Below are positions 9,174 through 17,814 of a stretch of DNA of 64,000 nucleotides, one piece after another. A program made the position numbers and the translations under genes. The stretch is from NCBI GenBank assembly GCA_030668875.1, contig DAOVER010000009.1:22597-86596 (forward strand), written 5' to 3'. The number at the start of each line of letters is the position of its first letter. Positions within the stretch are counted from its first letter, which is position 1. Source of the stretch: Candidatus Heimdallarchaeota archaeon (GTDB lineage: Archaea; Asgardarchaeota; Heimdallarchaeia; Heimdallarchaeales; Heimdallarchaeaceae). The notes under the pieces are model-generated. The model was not told the DNA's origin. It did not search any database and was given only the letters and a program-made list of their open reading frames with translations.

Positions 9174-9874
9174 TTGATATTTGACCATACTCAAGCGAAC
9201 TGGGTATTTGTTGTTGTGTTTTCCATTGTTTTTTATTCTATCCTCTGGATACCCTTCATACTAAAACAATTAAAAATTTCGAAGTGGTTAGCAAGAAAAA
9301 GTGGCCATATAGTGCTACATACAACTCTGGCACTTCTCCCTTTCTGGTTAACAAACCTTTTTGATTTTGTTGTAACAGTTGTTATACTTCTAGCTTTAGT
9401 CATTATTACTTCTTTTATTCCTCAAATAAGAATGATAACTAAAGTCTTTGAAGGTAATTTAAGGGAGGGGGAAAAAAATTGTTTTTATCTATAAACGTTG
9501 TTGCAGCTATTGCAGCATTATTCATCATATTTTTTGTTTTTCATGATTCGAAATACATCATCATGGCGGTTTACCTTTCAGGTGCTTTTGGAGATGGAGC
9601 GGGAGAGATTATTGGAAGAAGATTGGGGAAAATTAAGTATAAGATATTTGTAGAAAAAAGTCTTGAAGGTTCTATTGCAGTTTTTGTTGGTGTAGTACTT
9701 AGTATAGTTATTTCTTTTGCAATTTATGATATGATGACAATCTCTAACATATGGAAAATATTCGTTGCCTCAATAATTGGGACTGGGTTTGAAGCTTTGA
9801 ATTATGCTGGGTTAGATAATGCAACGTTGCCATTATCGGTAGCTGTTTCATTATATCTTTTCATGTTAATTTGA
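9174..9874 (+). pseudogene. Paralogue of the dolichol/phytol kinase-like gene, split by a frameshift at an A7 run
   Basis: Two overlapping frames (9174-9494 and a second running to 9874) together encode a full paralogue of the preceding gene. The first part reads up to LREGEKN and then stops; the second has the family blocks FGDGAGEIIGRRLGKIKY and KSLEGSIAVF. The break is at seven A residues (9472-9478). Adding one A, or a ribosomal -1 slip there, restores a reading that aligns with the neighbour without a gap. The TTG at 9174 aligns with the neighbour's ATG and follows GGTG. Either a recent pseudogene, a sequencing error in the homopolymer, or a gene expressed by recoding. Confidence 0.75.
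9472..9479 (+). other. A7T slippery run at the frameshift point
   Basis: The zero frame reads GAA AAA AAT TGT and ends shortly after. The heptamer A AAA AAT at 9473-9479 has the X XXY YYZ form of a -1 slippery site, and a -1 shift gives GAA AAA AAA TTG, which enters the downstream frame. No downstream stimulatory structure is obvious. Confidence 0.4.
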
Positions 9875-10436
9875 GGCTCTTCTCAGCTGAAAGAAGATAT
9901 GTTCCTCTTGTTAATCTCTTCCAATTCACAGAGAAACCAATTTCTTGACATTGATCTTTCAATTCTTGAGGAGAGAAAAATACACTTCCAAATCGCAATA
10001 TTTTTTCGAAGATAAACAAGAAGATATTTCCGATATATTTCCTATCATATTCTCGTATAATCAATTTCCCATTTTCTTTCAGAACCAGATGACTCTCTTG
10101 GAGTGTTTCTTTCTGTTTCCGAATATGATGTAGAACATCGTTAACGAAAATCTGTTTAATAGTGTTTTCACGAAATGGCATAGAATCACCCGTACCTTGA
10201 ACGAAGAGTAGATTGCGTGACTTGTTTTGAGCTTGCTTTAACATCTCAAAAGAACGATCAATTACGAGACATTCATTTACATAGTTTAAAAATAGAGTTG
10301 CCACTCTGCCTGTTCCTCCTCCTAAATCCACGAGTAACTCCTCCCTAGAGTATGTTAAATCGTCAATAATCTTTTCTAAATCGAACCCTCTTATAATGCG
10401 GTCGTATCGTCCAGCTATTCGTGAAAAGAGATCCAT
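9861..10436 (-). CDS. Class I SAM-dependent methyltransferase (UbiE/Methyltransf_11 type)
   Basis: Methyltransferase of about 191 aa. Motif I is VDLGGGTGRVATLFL, the acidic end of strand two is VIDRSFEML, and the later block DSMPFRENTIKQIFVNDVLHHI is typical of UbiE-like enzymes. The substrate is unknown; quinone, lipid or small-molecule methylation are the usual options. The frame is open upstream to 10565, but that part overlaps the end of the oxidoreductase gene. The ATG at 10436 (MDLFSRIAGRYDRI) gives the normal family start, with a TATA-like tttttaaaat about 20-25 nt before it. Its 3' end overlaps the plus-strand kinase paralogue by 14 nt. Confidence 0.82.
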   Translation of the reverse strand: MDLFSRIAGRYDRIIRGFDLEKIIDDLTYSREELLVDLGGGTGRVATLFLNYVNECLVIDRSFEMLKQAQNKSRNLLFVQGTGDSMPFRENTIKQIFVNDVLHHIRKQKETLQESHLVLKENGKLIIREYDRKYIGNIFLFIFEKILRFGSVFFSPQELKDQCQEIGFSVNWKRLTRGTYLLSAEKSLKLT

Positions 10437-10488
10437 GTTAGAAAAGAAAATCACTATTTTAAAAAGAATAGGAAAAGACGAAAAATGT

Positions 10489-11472
10489 TTAACTAGCTTC
10501 TTCGTCCATTGTTGGCCAAGCTTCTTCCTTGTACCAGTAAGGCTTACGAATCCTTCCAAAAGCATTATGAGCAGCTATTGCGCCTTGTGCTACAGCAATA
10601 ACTATTAACTGGTATTGTGTTGCAATATCACCGATAGCAAAAATCCCTTCAATATTGGTTCGCATTTCTTTATCAACTTTAATGAATTTACCGTCGGTTT
10701 TAAGACCAATATCATCAAAAAGCTCTAAGTTGGTAGACATACCAACAGCTAAAATACACTTATCTATGTCTATCTCTCTTTTCATGTGTGTATTAACATC
10801 TTGTAATATTGCTTTCTCTAAGAATTTATCTCCTCTAAGTTCAGCAATTTGATGTTCGTAAATAATTTCTGCTAAGTTGTCATCAACAATTTGCTTAACT
10901 TTTGTTTCTGCTGCTCTGAAACTATCTCTTCTGTGGACGAGATAAACTTTTTTAGCAATATCAGCTATCATGTGCACAGCATCGATAGCAGTGTCTCCAC
11001 CACCAACAACTAGAACTTCCGAACCTTTGAAACGGTCAGGGTCAGTAACAAAGTTATAAACACCTTTATCTTTGATCTTGAATTTTCTTTCACCAGTTAT
11101 TCCTAATTCTGCTGGTCTAGATCCTGTTGCAATTACTATACTTCTAAAATTATATCTGCCTTCATTTGTAACAATAGTTATTACATCATTTTTTTTATCA
11201 ACATTGATAGCTCTCTCATTTATAATTTCAGCTTGCACTTCACGAGCTTGTATGATAAACTCGTCAATTAATCTTTTACTTAGGATACTTGGGGTTCCAG
11301 GGTAGTTTTCCAGAATTTTACGACCATAGAGGGTAGTTACAATACCACCAAGACGACCACCTTCGAAAACTGTAACTTTGAGACCTTTGTAAGCAGCTAT
11401 GATAGCAGCTCCTAGTCCACCAACTCCACCACCGATTATTCCTAAATCACCATAATAAACATCATCTGACAT
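10489..11472 (-). CDS. Thioredoxin reductase-like ferredoxin/flavodoxin-NADP+ reductase (no CxxC)
   Basis: FAD/NAD(P)H oxidoreductase of 327 aa. The FAD-binding GIIGGGVGGLGAA is at residues 11-23, the NADP-binding VVGGGDTAIDA at 155-164, and the second FAD block GIFAIGDIA near 275. True thioredoxin reductases carry a redox CxxC just before the NADP motif; here that stretch reads GVYNFVTDPDRFKG (137-150) with no cysteine. This matches the TrxR-like ferredoxin-NADP+ reductases (YumC type), as does HRRDSFRAAE near residue 180. It probably exchanges electrons between NADPH and ferredoxin or flavodoxin. It precedes the methyltransferase on the same strand by 52 nt. Confidence 0.82.
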   Translation of the reverse strand: MSDDVYYGDLGIIGGGVGGLGAAIIAAYKGLKVTVFEGGRLGGIVTTLYGRKILENYPGTPSILSKRLIDEFIIQAREVQAEIINERAINVDKKNDVITIVTNEGRYNFRSIVIATGSRPAELGITGERKFKIKDKGVYNFVTDPDRFKGSEVLVVGGGDTAIDAVHMIADIAKKVYLVHRRDSFRAAETKVKQIVDDNLAEIIYEHQIAELRGDKFLEKAILQDVNTHMKREIDIDKCILAVGMSTNLELFDDIGLKTDGKFIKVDKEMRTNIEGIFAIGDIATQYQLIVIAVAQGAIAAHNAFGRIRKPYWYKEEAWPTMDEEAS

Positions 11473-11531
11473 GTTAACCGGAAAACATAACTCACTAATA
11501 TTTGTTTTGCATACGGCATTAGTTCAAAAAA

Positions 11532-12881
11532 CTAGCTTAAAGACTTCAAAACGTAGTCCTTAGCAATCATCAAAGCTTTACAATCATCGGAATTATAAGA
11601 TATGGCTTTTTCCAAAGATTTTAGATCATTTCGTAGATACCAATTATCAAAGAGAATGATGCTTGTTGCACCATCAGTAAGAGGTTCATGCCATTGAAAT
11701 CCTAACCAATTGGCAACGTCTTTTAGTGTGTAAGTAAAAATGGGAAGAATTATGTTTTCCTTGAAGATATCAAAAAGATCTATTGAATGATTTTGAATTT
11801 TGTGTACTTTACTTCTAGGAAGATTATATTTATCTACAAGATTTGTAAAATATTGAGGTTCAGCTGCTGACCAGTGATAAAGAATATAGTCGTCATCTAT
11901 GCTTGAAATAAAATCTAAAAATGCTACAATCATATCTTTTTCTTCTTCAGGAGAATTAGCTAAAAATGATTTATATTCAGTTTCACCATTTTTTCTAATT
12001 ACGCAACCTATAATCCAAACAAAATCATGATGAGATGATCCTTCAACATCCACAAACAGTTCTATTTTGGATGTTGGAAAAGACATTTTTTTTCTGATTA
12101 TTGCTTTCTTCTCCATTAAAGATTTAGCTTGCAGCTGGAAATATTCCAAATCTTTTGAAAGAAGAGCCTCGTCTTTTAAAATAGAAAGATCAGCTGTGGC
12201 TAGTGAAGGAATATCTGTGATATCATGAGAAAACAAGACTTTCTTAACCCTCTTTCCAATTCCACTTACCAGCGTTAAATCTAGCGTGTCAGCAGCAAGA
12301 TTTCTACAATAGTATCTCCACTCACATACTCTGCAACCTCTTGTATAATTTGGAGATATTGATTGTTCTCCAGATTTAAGTTTGTAAATTAATGGGAGGT
12401 CAGTTGTGAGTTCAGAAATATAGCTTTCTACAGGATATTCAGTATCACCATTTTTTGATCGTATAATGAAATAATCAACTGGGTTATCATAAAAATCAGA
12501 TAAGATATAAGTTGCAAAAGTACCTTCCATCATCAAAGGTTTTCTTGCACGAGGATTGCTTCGAAAGAATGTTGGAATATAAATTGAAGCATGTGAAGGG
12601 GAGTTAATGTTGGTTTTTTCTAACTTGTCAACTTTGGAAGCATAACTTCTATTTCCAATCCAGCTTTGATTAATAACATGTTTCTCATTATCTATGGCTA
12701 TGCTAGTATCTTTAATTCTGCTTGCTATTTGCTTAAATGTTAGTTCTTTACTCTGACTATCACGCTTACGTGTCTTCAAAATAGGATGCACACTCATTTC
12801 ATCCTCAGGACCATGGTAGCTCAGATAAAGTAACATGGGACATTTGTAGAATAGGCGAATATCATAGTGAGTAATAAGCAT
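11532..12881 (-). CDS. TM0106-type RecB-like / RNase H-like nuclease
   Basis: Protein of 449 aa. The N-terminus has YDIRLFYKCPMLLYLSYHG, typical of the RecB-like TM0106 family. CRVCEWRYYC in the middle gives cysteines that in this group may bind an iron-sulfur cluster. It is followed by a helix-hairpin-helix (LTLVSGIGKRVKKVLF) and then an RNase H-like/YprB exonuclease domain with DVEGSSHHDFVWIIGC, YHWSAAEPQYF and a late YNSDDCKAL acidic motif. This order is what is known of the family, whose members are presumed DNA repair or nucleic-acid-processing nucleases. It is probably cytosolic. No partner gene is adjacent. Confidence 0.8.
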   Translation of the reverse strand: MLITHYDIRLFYKCPMLLYLSYHGPEDEMSVHPILKTRKRDSQSKELTFKQIASRIKDTSIAIDNEKHVINQSWIGNRSYASKVDKLEKTNINSPSHASIYIPTFFRSNPRARKPLMMEGTFATYILSDFYDNPVDYFIIRSKNGDTEYPVESYISELTTDLPLIYKLKSGEQSISPNYTRGCRVCEWRYYCRNLAADTLDLTLVSGIGKRVKKVLFSHDITDIPSLATADLSILKDEALLSKDLEYFQLQAKSLMEKKAIIRKKMSFPTSKIELFVDVEGSSHHDFVWIIGCVIRKNGETEYKSFLANSPEEEKDMIVAFLDFISSIDDDYILYHWSAAEPQYFTNLVDKYNLPRSKVHKIQNHSIDLFDIFKENIILPIFTYTLKDVANWLGFQWHEPLTDGATSIILFDNWYLRNDLKSLEKAISYNSDDCKALMIAKDYVLKSLS

Positions 12882-12931
12882 TGAAGAAGGAAAAAAATTG
12901 CAATCTTAAAAGATTTGCAAATAGGAGAAAA

Positions 12932-14320
12932 TTAAAGATTCTTCATCATCTTATCTATTCCAGGTTCTACTCCTTGTAAAACTAAGTATCCTCTAGGTCC
13001 TTCTCTTGTTGTAATCTCACCTGCAACGTTGGTAAGCATAATATCTCTTACCTCGTCAACATTTCTAGTATGACCTAAAGCCCAACTAAGTTTTGTATAA
13101 GCTGCTGAAGGTAACATATTCTCACCTTCTATAACACCTCTTGCAAGCATGTCTCTCCCAGTCTCATAAACTCTCAATTGAGCAAAACCAAATAGAGGTT
13201 CAACAACCATAATGACAGGAATTTCTTCTTCTTGACATCTTTCTAAAGCAGGATAGATGTCTGTGCCTACGTGGCTAAGCCCAGTACCCATTATCACGAC
13301 GCCGTGATAACCGAGATCAACCATCGATTCTAACATGTCAGGATTCATTCCTGGATAAAAATACAGCATCCCTACGCGAGAATCTATCTTTGTATCTAGA
13401 TGGAAGTCTTCTCTGTGTTTTCGAGGAGAAACATCATCTTTGAACCATGTGACACCAGTATCATCAATTTTACCTAGAGGGATATCTGATAATGTTCTAA
13501 AAGTATCTCGTCTAGCGGAATGCATTTTTCTGCATCTAGTAGCTCGATGAATAAGATTGTAACTGTCACTAGGAGTTCCGTGCATAGCTATTACAACTTC
13601 CCCAAAATTTTCATAACCAGAGAGTCGTGCAGCATATAATATGTTTCTTGGTCCATCAGAAGATGGTCTGTCAGAGCTTCTTTGACTACCAACTAACACC
13701 ACAGGTACAGGTAAGTTTCGGAGGAAAAATGACAAAGCACATCCTGTAACGCACATGGTGTCGGTTCCATGACCGATAATTATTCCATCAGCGCCTGATT
13801 CTATCTCTTTTGCTATAGCTTCAGCTGTTTTAACCCAATACTCTGGTCTGAAATTTTCACTCAATATCTGGTAAAGTGTTTTTGGAGTCAGATTAACAGT
13901 TGAAATTAGTTCAGGTACTGCAGAAAATAGTTCGTCAGGTGTAAAAGCAGGAAGAACAGCACCAGTTCTGTAATCCAATCTTGATGCAACTGTTCCACCA
14001 GTACCTAGAAGTGTCACATTAGGTAAATCCTTCTTAAATTTCACATCAATATGAGGTAGCTTATAGTTTCCTTTATGAAATCCTATTTCTTTAATGGTTG
14101 CTTCTTCATCAATTAAGACACCTAAATTGTAACCCGTGTCAACTTTTAATGTTACATAATCATCATCGGTATGTTGACTACGAGGTAATAGTAATCCTTC
14201 ATATTCGGCATCACCTTTCTTTATGATGATTTTACTCCAAGTTCTGATTTTATCCTTAATCAATCTTTCACGCAATACTCCTCTGTACCCTTCAGGTTCC
14301 CCATTACCATTGTTACCCAT
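12932..14320 (-). CDS. gatD: Glutamyl-tRNA(Gln) amidotransferase subunit D
   Basis: Glutaminase subunit of the archaeal GatDE complex, which converts Glu-tRNA(Gln) to Gln-tRNA(Gln). The asparaginase-like core carries LLGTGGTVASRLDYRTGAV (first catalytic Thr), GADGIIIGHGTDTM (second Thr and Asp) and a downstream block VVLVGSQRSSDRPSSDG. An N-terminal extension of about 90 residues with an SH3-like fold (VTLKVDTGYNLGVLID) is the GatD signature that separates it from plain asparaginases. Length 462 aa is normal. The start lies 1 nt after the gatE stop, so the two genes form an operon giving matched subunits. Confidence 0.96.
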   Translation of the reverse strand: MGNNGNGEPEGYRGVLRERLIKDKIRTWSKIIIKKGDAEYEGLLLPRSQHTDDDYVTLKVDTGYNLGVLIDEEATIKEIGFHKGNYKLPHIDVKFKKDLPNVTLLGTGGTVASRLDYRTGAVLPAFTPDELFSAVPELISTVNLTPKTLYQILSENFRPEYWVKTAEAIAKEIESGADGIIIGHGTDTMCVTGCALSFFLRNLPVPVVLVGSQRSSDRPSSDGPRNILYAARLSGYENFGEVVIAMHGTPSDSYNLIHRATRCRKMHSARRDTFRTLSDIPLGKIDDTGVTWFKDDVSPRKHREDFHLDTKIDSRVGMLYFYPGMNPDMLESMVDLGYHGVVIMGTGLSHVGTDIYPALERCQEEEIPVIMVVEPLFGFAQLRVYETGRDMLARGVIEGENMLPSAAYTKLSWALGHTRNVDEVRDIMLTNVAGEITTREGPRGYLVLQGVEPGIDKMMKNL

Positions 14321-14321
14321 C

Positions 14322-16268
14322 TTAATCGTCCTCCGTTACAAAAATCATTTGCTTAATTTTCTCGACCAACACTTTGCCCTCAAAATGGTAATTCAATTCC
14401 TTTAGAACTTCTCCCGTTATTTTACATAAAATTAATTCTTGATATTCTTTAAACTCTTGAATTTTGTTTAAATCATATTTGTCAATCTTTGACTGGATTA
14501 GATTTTCTACTTCCTTATTAGAAAGTTCAGGTAAGTCAAATTTTTCCTTAAGCTGCTCTTCTGTAGATTCAGGATTTTCAACCAGATAATTCAGAACTAA
14601 ATCCACTTGCTCTTTGAAGATAATTTTCTTAGATAAAACTCTTGCAAGTTTATCAATAATTTCAGTTGTTAGAAGGATATTCTTTCTCCTCTTCTCTCTA
14701 GGAAGGGCGATAAGAAGTTTGTAAGAGAGATTGCCATCCAACTGCAATTGCTCTGTATATTCAATAAATTTCTCTAATTTTTCATCTCTAATTAATAAAT
14801 CGACTTGTTGTTGATCTAAGCCATACTTCTCATGTAGTTCATTGAAAACCTCCCATGGTTTCTTACCAACACTTTTTGTCAATTCTTTAATTCTTCTTAA
14901 TGAAATAACAATAGGGGGAGTATCAGTATCAGGATAGATACGATCTTTTCCATGAATAACTCTCAAAAATTCTGAGTTACCATTGGTTAAAAATCTTCTA
15001 GTCTCTTGAGGTACTCCATCAATCGCCATCTTTACTCGTTCAACTATTTTCTTCATTGCATGTAAAGCACGTTTTTCAATCCCTTTAACTACAATGAAGG
15101 CATCGTTTTCTTTTGGATTAAGAACTGAACATATCTTGGAATACGTATCTTGAGTTATTGGCAGATCACTAGGATGTTCAGAATTTGGTCGCAATGAACC
15201 ATCTTCAATTTCATCACTATGAAAATGATTTCTTCTAGGGATGCCTGATATCAGCATACTTTTTTCGAATATCTCAAGACCAAAATCCTTGTTTGGTTGC
15301 ACTTCAGTTCCAAAAATACCTTTCATTTTTAGAAAAACTGTAGCAAATACTTTCTCATCAGTATCAAAAAATTGTGAGATATCAACATAAGTATGTTCAA
15401 AATCATCTTTCTTTATACCACGTTTTAACATCTCCGATTTTATTTCTATGAGTGCATGTTGTCTTACAACTTCATGACGACACATTATATCGAATTTATC
15501 TAAATCTTGAACACCTTTGATTTCTACTCGATCTCCTCCCGTAATGCTTATGTTAACGTCTTGTCTAGCAGCACCACTCCCTCTTCTACCAATCTTACTT
15601 ATTCTTAACACTCGTCCAATTTGCTTTGCAGTTTCTAAAAGTTCTTCAGGATTATCTACATCTGTATATTCTGTTATAATTTCTGTTAATGGAACCCCTA
15701 ATCGATCTAAATTGTAATATACAGTTCTATTGGAAGTATCTTCCCAATTCACCCTTCTAGCAGCATCTTCCTCTATATAAACATTGGAAATTCGAACTTT
15801 TTTACCATTAACTGGAACCCACCCATCTCTTGCACAAATAAAAGTTCGTTGGAAACCAGTTGTAATAGATCCATCTAGATACTGTTTTCTGTTAACAACT
15901 ATTTCCTCAGCAAAAGCTGAGCAGTCAAAATAAGCAGAAAGAATGAAACCATTTTCTATCATTTCCATATCTGGGAAAAAAGGAGGGGTTTCATCCATAT
16001 CATAGGTACATGTGTTCCGCTCGTTAGCAAGATAAATGACCTTGTAACCTTTCTCAAATTCTACAAGCATACCAGGATCAAAATCTCCCATCTCACCTAA
16101 TACAGGACGGAAATATCGATAGAAACTATAATCCATATTTTCAGGATCTTCCTCTAGTATAGGAGGGCAATTACAGAACAGTTTTCTTTTGGATTTCAAC
16201 TGGTGATGAACTTCAAGCCCAGCATGGAATCCTAATTTTTTGAAATCGAGATTGGAAGGGTCTAACAT
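14322..16268 (-). CDS. gatE: Glutamyl-tRNA(Gln) amidotransferase subunit E
   Basis: tRNA-binding and transamidase subunit of archaeal GatDE. It starts LGFHAGLEVHHQL and has CNCPP with two cysteines near residues 33-35, SITTGFQRTFI, RLGVPLTEIITEYTDVDNPEE and GAARQDVNISI, all hallmarks of the GatB/GatE family. The insertion with an AspRS-like domain in the middle (about residues 280-410) marks it as GatE. The C-terminus is helical (YqeY-like). Length 648 aa is normal. It is the first gene of the gatE-gatD operon. Its presence indicates a non-discriminating GluRS and indirect Gln-tRNA synthesis. Confidence 0.96.
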   Translation of the reverse strand: MLDPSNLDFKKLGFHAGLEVHHQLKSKRKLFCNCPPILEEDPENMDYSFYRYFRPVLGEMGDFDPGMLVEFEKGYKVIYLANERNTCTYDMDETPPFFPDMEMIENGFILSAYFDCSAFAEEIVVNRKQYLDGSITTGFQRTFICARDGWVPVNGKKVRISNVYIEEDAARRVNWEDTSNRTVYYNLDRLGVPLTEIITEYTDVDNPEELLETAKQIGRVLRISKIGRRGSGAARQDVNISITGGDRVEIKGVQDLDKFDIMCRHEVVRQHALIEIKSEMLKRGIKKDDFEHTYVDISQFFDTDEKVFATVFLKMKGIFGTEVQPNKDFGLEIFEKSMLISGIPRRNHFHSDEIEDGSLRPNSEHPSDLPITQDTYSKICSVLNPKENDAFIVVKGIEKRALHAMKKIVERVKMAIDGVPQETRRFLTNGNSEFLRVIHGKDRIYPDTDTPPIVISLRRIKELTKSVGKKPWEVFNELHEKYGLDQQQVDLLIRDEKLEKFIEYTEQLQLDGNLSYKLLIALPREKRRKNILLTTEIIDKLARVLSKKIIFKEQVDLVLNYLVENPESTEEQLKEKFDLPELSNKEVENLIQSKIDKYDLNKIQEFKEYQELILCKITGEVLKELNYHFEGKVLVEKIKQMIFVTEDD

Positions 16269-16488
16269 TTGAACTGATTTAACGAAGCTAATGTGGTTTT
16301 AAATTTTCTTCAATGTAACATATTTTAAGGTAAATAATTTTAGTTAAGAAATTAATTAATAAGAAATTACCAAAAGGGGGCGTAAATAGATGTTAAAGGC
16401 GTTTCATACAGTTTAAGCAAAATAAAGTATCATCCGAATTATCAAAATAATTATAAGGAATAAGAATCAGAGTAGGATAGATACAACG

Positions 16489-17019
16489 ATGACAAGCTAC
16501 AAGTATACTTTCAAGATTCTATTACTCGGAGATGGAGCTGTTGGAAAAACAAGTCTAGTTCAGAGATTTATACACAACAAATTCCAATCTGGTTATCTTA
16601 TGACAATAGGAATGGAACCTTATTCAAGATTTGAAACTATCAAAGACACAAGAATATGCCTCCAATTATGGGATATTGCAGGTCAGGACCGTTTTGCTTC
16701 GATGAGACAAATCTTTTTCAAAGGTAGTTTAGGGGCTCTTGTCACATACGATATTACTCGACGTCAATCTTTTGAGAATCTTAAGACATGGATAAAGGAA
16801 GCTCAAAATGAAAGTCCTCGTATCATGCTTTTGCTCGTAGGTAATAAAAACGATCTAGAAGACCTTCGTGATGTATCAACTGAAGAGGGCAAAAAATTTG
16901 CTAGAGAATCTGGATGTATTGGTTTCATTGAAACTAGTGCAAAAAGTGGTACAAATGTCGCGGATGCCTTCATAACAATGGGTGAAGAAATCCTTAATGG
17001 AGTAGAAAGTCGAGACTAA
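16489..17019 (+). CDS. Ras/Rab-type small GTPase
   Basis: Small GTPase of 176 aa with all five G boxes: GDGAVGKTS at 14-22, switch I Thr in LMTIGMEPY near 42, WDIAGQDRF near 64 with the catalytic Gln, GNKNDLED near 120, and ETSAKSG near 148. It lies closer to Rab/Ras than to bacterial MglA-type proteins. There is no C-terminal cysteine or CAAX box (it ends NGVESRD), so prenylation as in eukaryotic Rabs is not expected. Asgard archaea typically encode many such GTPases. The stop codon overlaps that of the convergent PPAT gene by 4 nt. Cellular partner unknown. Confidence 0.95.
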   Translation: MTSYKYTFKILLLGDGAVGKTSLVQRFIHNKFQSGYLMTIGMEPYSRFETIKDTRICLQLWDIAGQDRFASMRQIFFKGSLGALVTYDITRRQSFENLKTWIKEAQNESPRIMLLLVGNKNDLEDLRDVSTEEGKKFARESGCIGFIETSAKSGTNVADAFITMGEEILNGVESRD

Positions 17020-17549
17020 TCCCAATACATCTCATCTTTATTTTCTGTAAATTGTGTTTGATTATTAGAGATGGGTAGATCTATTTTTGCAAGTTGCTTT
17101 CTGATTCTTCTAGAGCTAATTATTATCCCTTTCTCATCATAAACAAAGGGTACAACTAAGATAATTAACTGATCCAGTTTATTCATAGTTCTCAGTTTAT
17201 TGATATCAACAGCTGTTGGGTATGTTTCTTCGGTTACAACAATACCTTCAGCATCAGGAGATGATAGTGCAAAACCATATCTATCATCAATAGCTATTAT
17301 CTCAAATTTTTTACATCCTCTTGTGATAAGATATTTTCTTAGTGTTTCTTTTCTTGTTTCAATAGGTTGCATTAGATGAACATGTTTATCACTTCGACGC
17401 AAACTCTTGGCAAAAACTTCTGTAGTGATTCCAATTCTTACAAAAAAACCAAAGGTAATAGCTGCTTCCAATAGTGCCCTGTGTCCCTGATGAAGATGAT
17501 CAAAAGTTCCTCCCAGAATTACTTCATCAACCCATGGCATATTTTTCAC
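17016..17549 (-). CDS. coaD: Phosphopantetheine adenylyltransferase, archaeal type
   Basis: Nucleotidyltransferase that makes dephospho-CoA from phosphopantetheine and ATP. The N-terminus VILGGTFDHLHQGHRALLEAA holds the HxGH motif, followed by RIGITTEVFAKSLRR; near residue 120 comes TEETYPTAVDINKLR and later ISSRRIRKQL, the ISSTxIR-like motif. Length 177 aa is normal for the archaeal/eukaryotic PPAT form, which is distinct from bacterial CoaD. The ATG at 17549 precedes MPWVDEVILGG by a few residues. It converges with the GTPase gene and shares a 4-nt stop overlap. Confidence 0.92.
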   Translation of the reverse strand: MKNMPWVDEVILGGTFDHLHQGHRALLEAAITFGFFVRIGITTEVFAKSLRRSDKHVHLMQPIETRKETLRKYLITRGCKKFEIIAIDDRYGFALSSPDAEGIVVTEETYPTAVDINKLRTMNKLDQLIILVVPFVYDEKGIIISSRRIRKQLAKIDLPISNNQTQFTENKDEMYWD

Positions 17550-17626
17550 CTTCTAATTATGTACTATAGATTCTAGCTTCGCTTTAAATCTTCCTTAAAG
17601 GCCATGAGAATAATATAGTAAAATAA

Positions 17627-17714
17627 TGGTGCCGCGAGCCGGAATTGAACCGGCACCTAGGGAATTTTGCTAATCATCCACAATCCCCAACGCTAACCAT
17701 TACGCCATCGCAGC
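17627..17714 (-). tRNA. tRNA-His (GTG) with a 12-nt intron, A73, encoded CCA
   Basis: Folds as a full cloverleaf on the minus strand. Acceptor GCTGCGA pairs with TCGCGGC (one T-G), the D-arm is GCGT/GCGT with GG in the loop, the anticodon stem is GGGGA/TTCCC, the variable loop is TAGGT and the T-arm is GCCGG/CCGGC. The anticodon GTG is at 17679-17681, in loop TTGTGG plus A38. Twelve extra bases sit between positions 37 and 38, the canonical archaeal intron site. Position 73 is A followed by encoded CCA, and the base before G1 is T. There is therefore no G-1:C73 pair as in other archaeal tRNA-His; the pattern resembles eukaryotic cytosolic tRNA-His. A TATA-like tttttaaaaa lies upstream at about 17742-17752. 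Confidence 0.9.
17666..17677 (-). other. Predicted 12-nt intron of tRNA-His at 37/38
   Basis: Reads ATGATTAGCAAA on the minus strand, between G37 and A38. TTGT of the anticodon loop can pair with GCAA of the intron, leaving GGA as the 5' bulge and about two A residues at the 3' side. This is a relaxed bulge-helix-loop rather than a perfect bulge-helix-bulge. The boundaries are shiftable by one base because both sides carry A. Confidence 0.7.
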
Positions 17715-17741
17715 AATACAATACCTTCATTCTGCTACTCT

Positions 17742-17752
17742 TTTTTAAAAAT
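17742..17752 (-). promoter_or_regulatory. TATA-like element upstream of tRNA-His
   Basis: A symmetrical run tttttaaaaa ends about 30 nt before the tRNA 5' end, consistent with an archaeal TATA box and a short 5' leader. Predicted by eye. Confidence 0.4.
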
Positions 17753-17785
17753 TGTTGTTGGATACTAATCAATCTAATGGGTACG

Positions 17786-17795
17786 TTTTTATTTA
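17786..17795 (+). promoter_or_regulatory. TATA-like box deciding the start at 17815
   Basis: The stretch tttttattta ends 20 nt before the ATG at 17815. Its spacing fits a leaderless transcript and places the alternative start at 17752 upstream of the expected transcription start. Confidence 0.45.
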
Positions 17796-17814
17796 TTGCT
17801 TTTTTTCTTTCCTC

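Noticed and set aside
10437..10565. Upstream extension of the methyltransferase frame
   Set aside because: It overlaps the end of the oxidoreductase gene and the extra residues do not match the family; a TATA-like box supports the ATG at 10436.
16269..16488. 220-nt interval between gatE and the GTPase gene as a possible ncRNA
   Set aside because: Checked for tRNA folds and box motifs; only AT-rich promoter-like sequence was seen.
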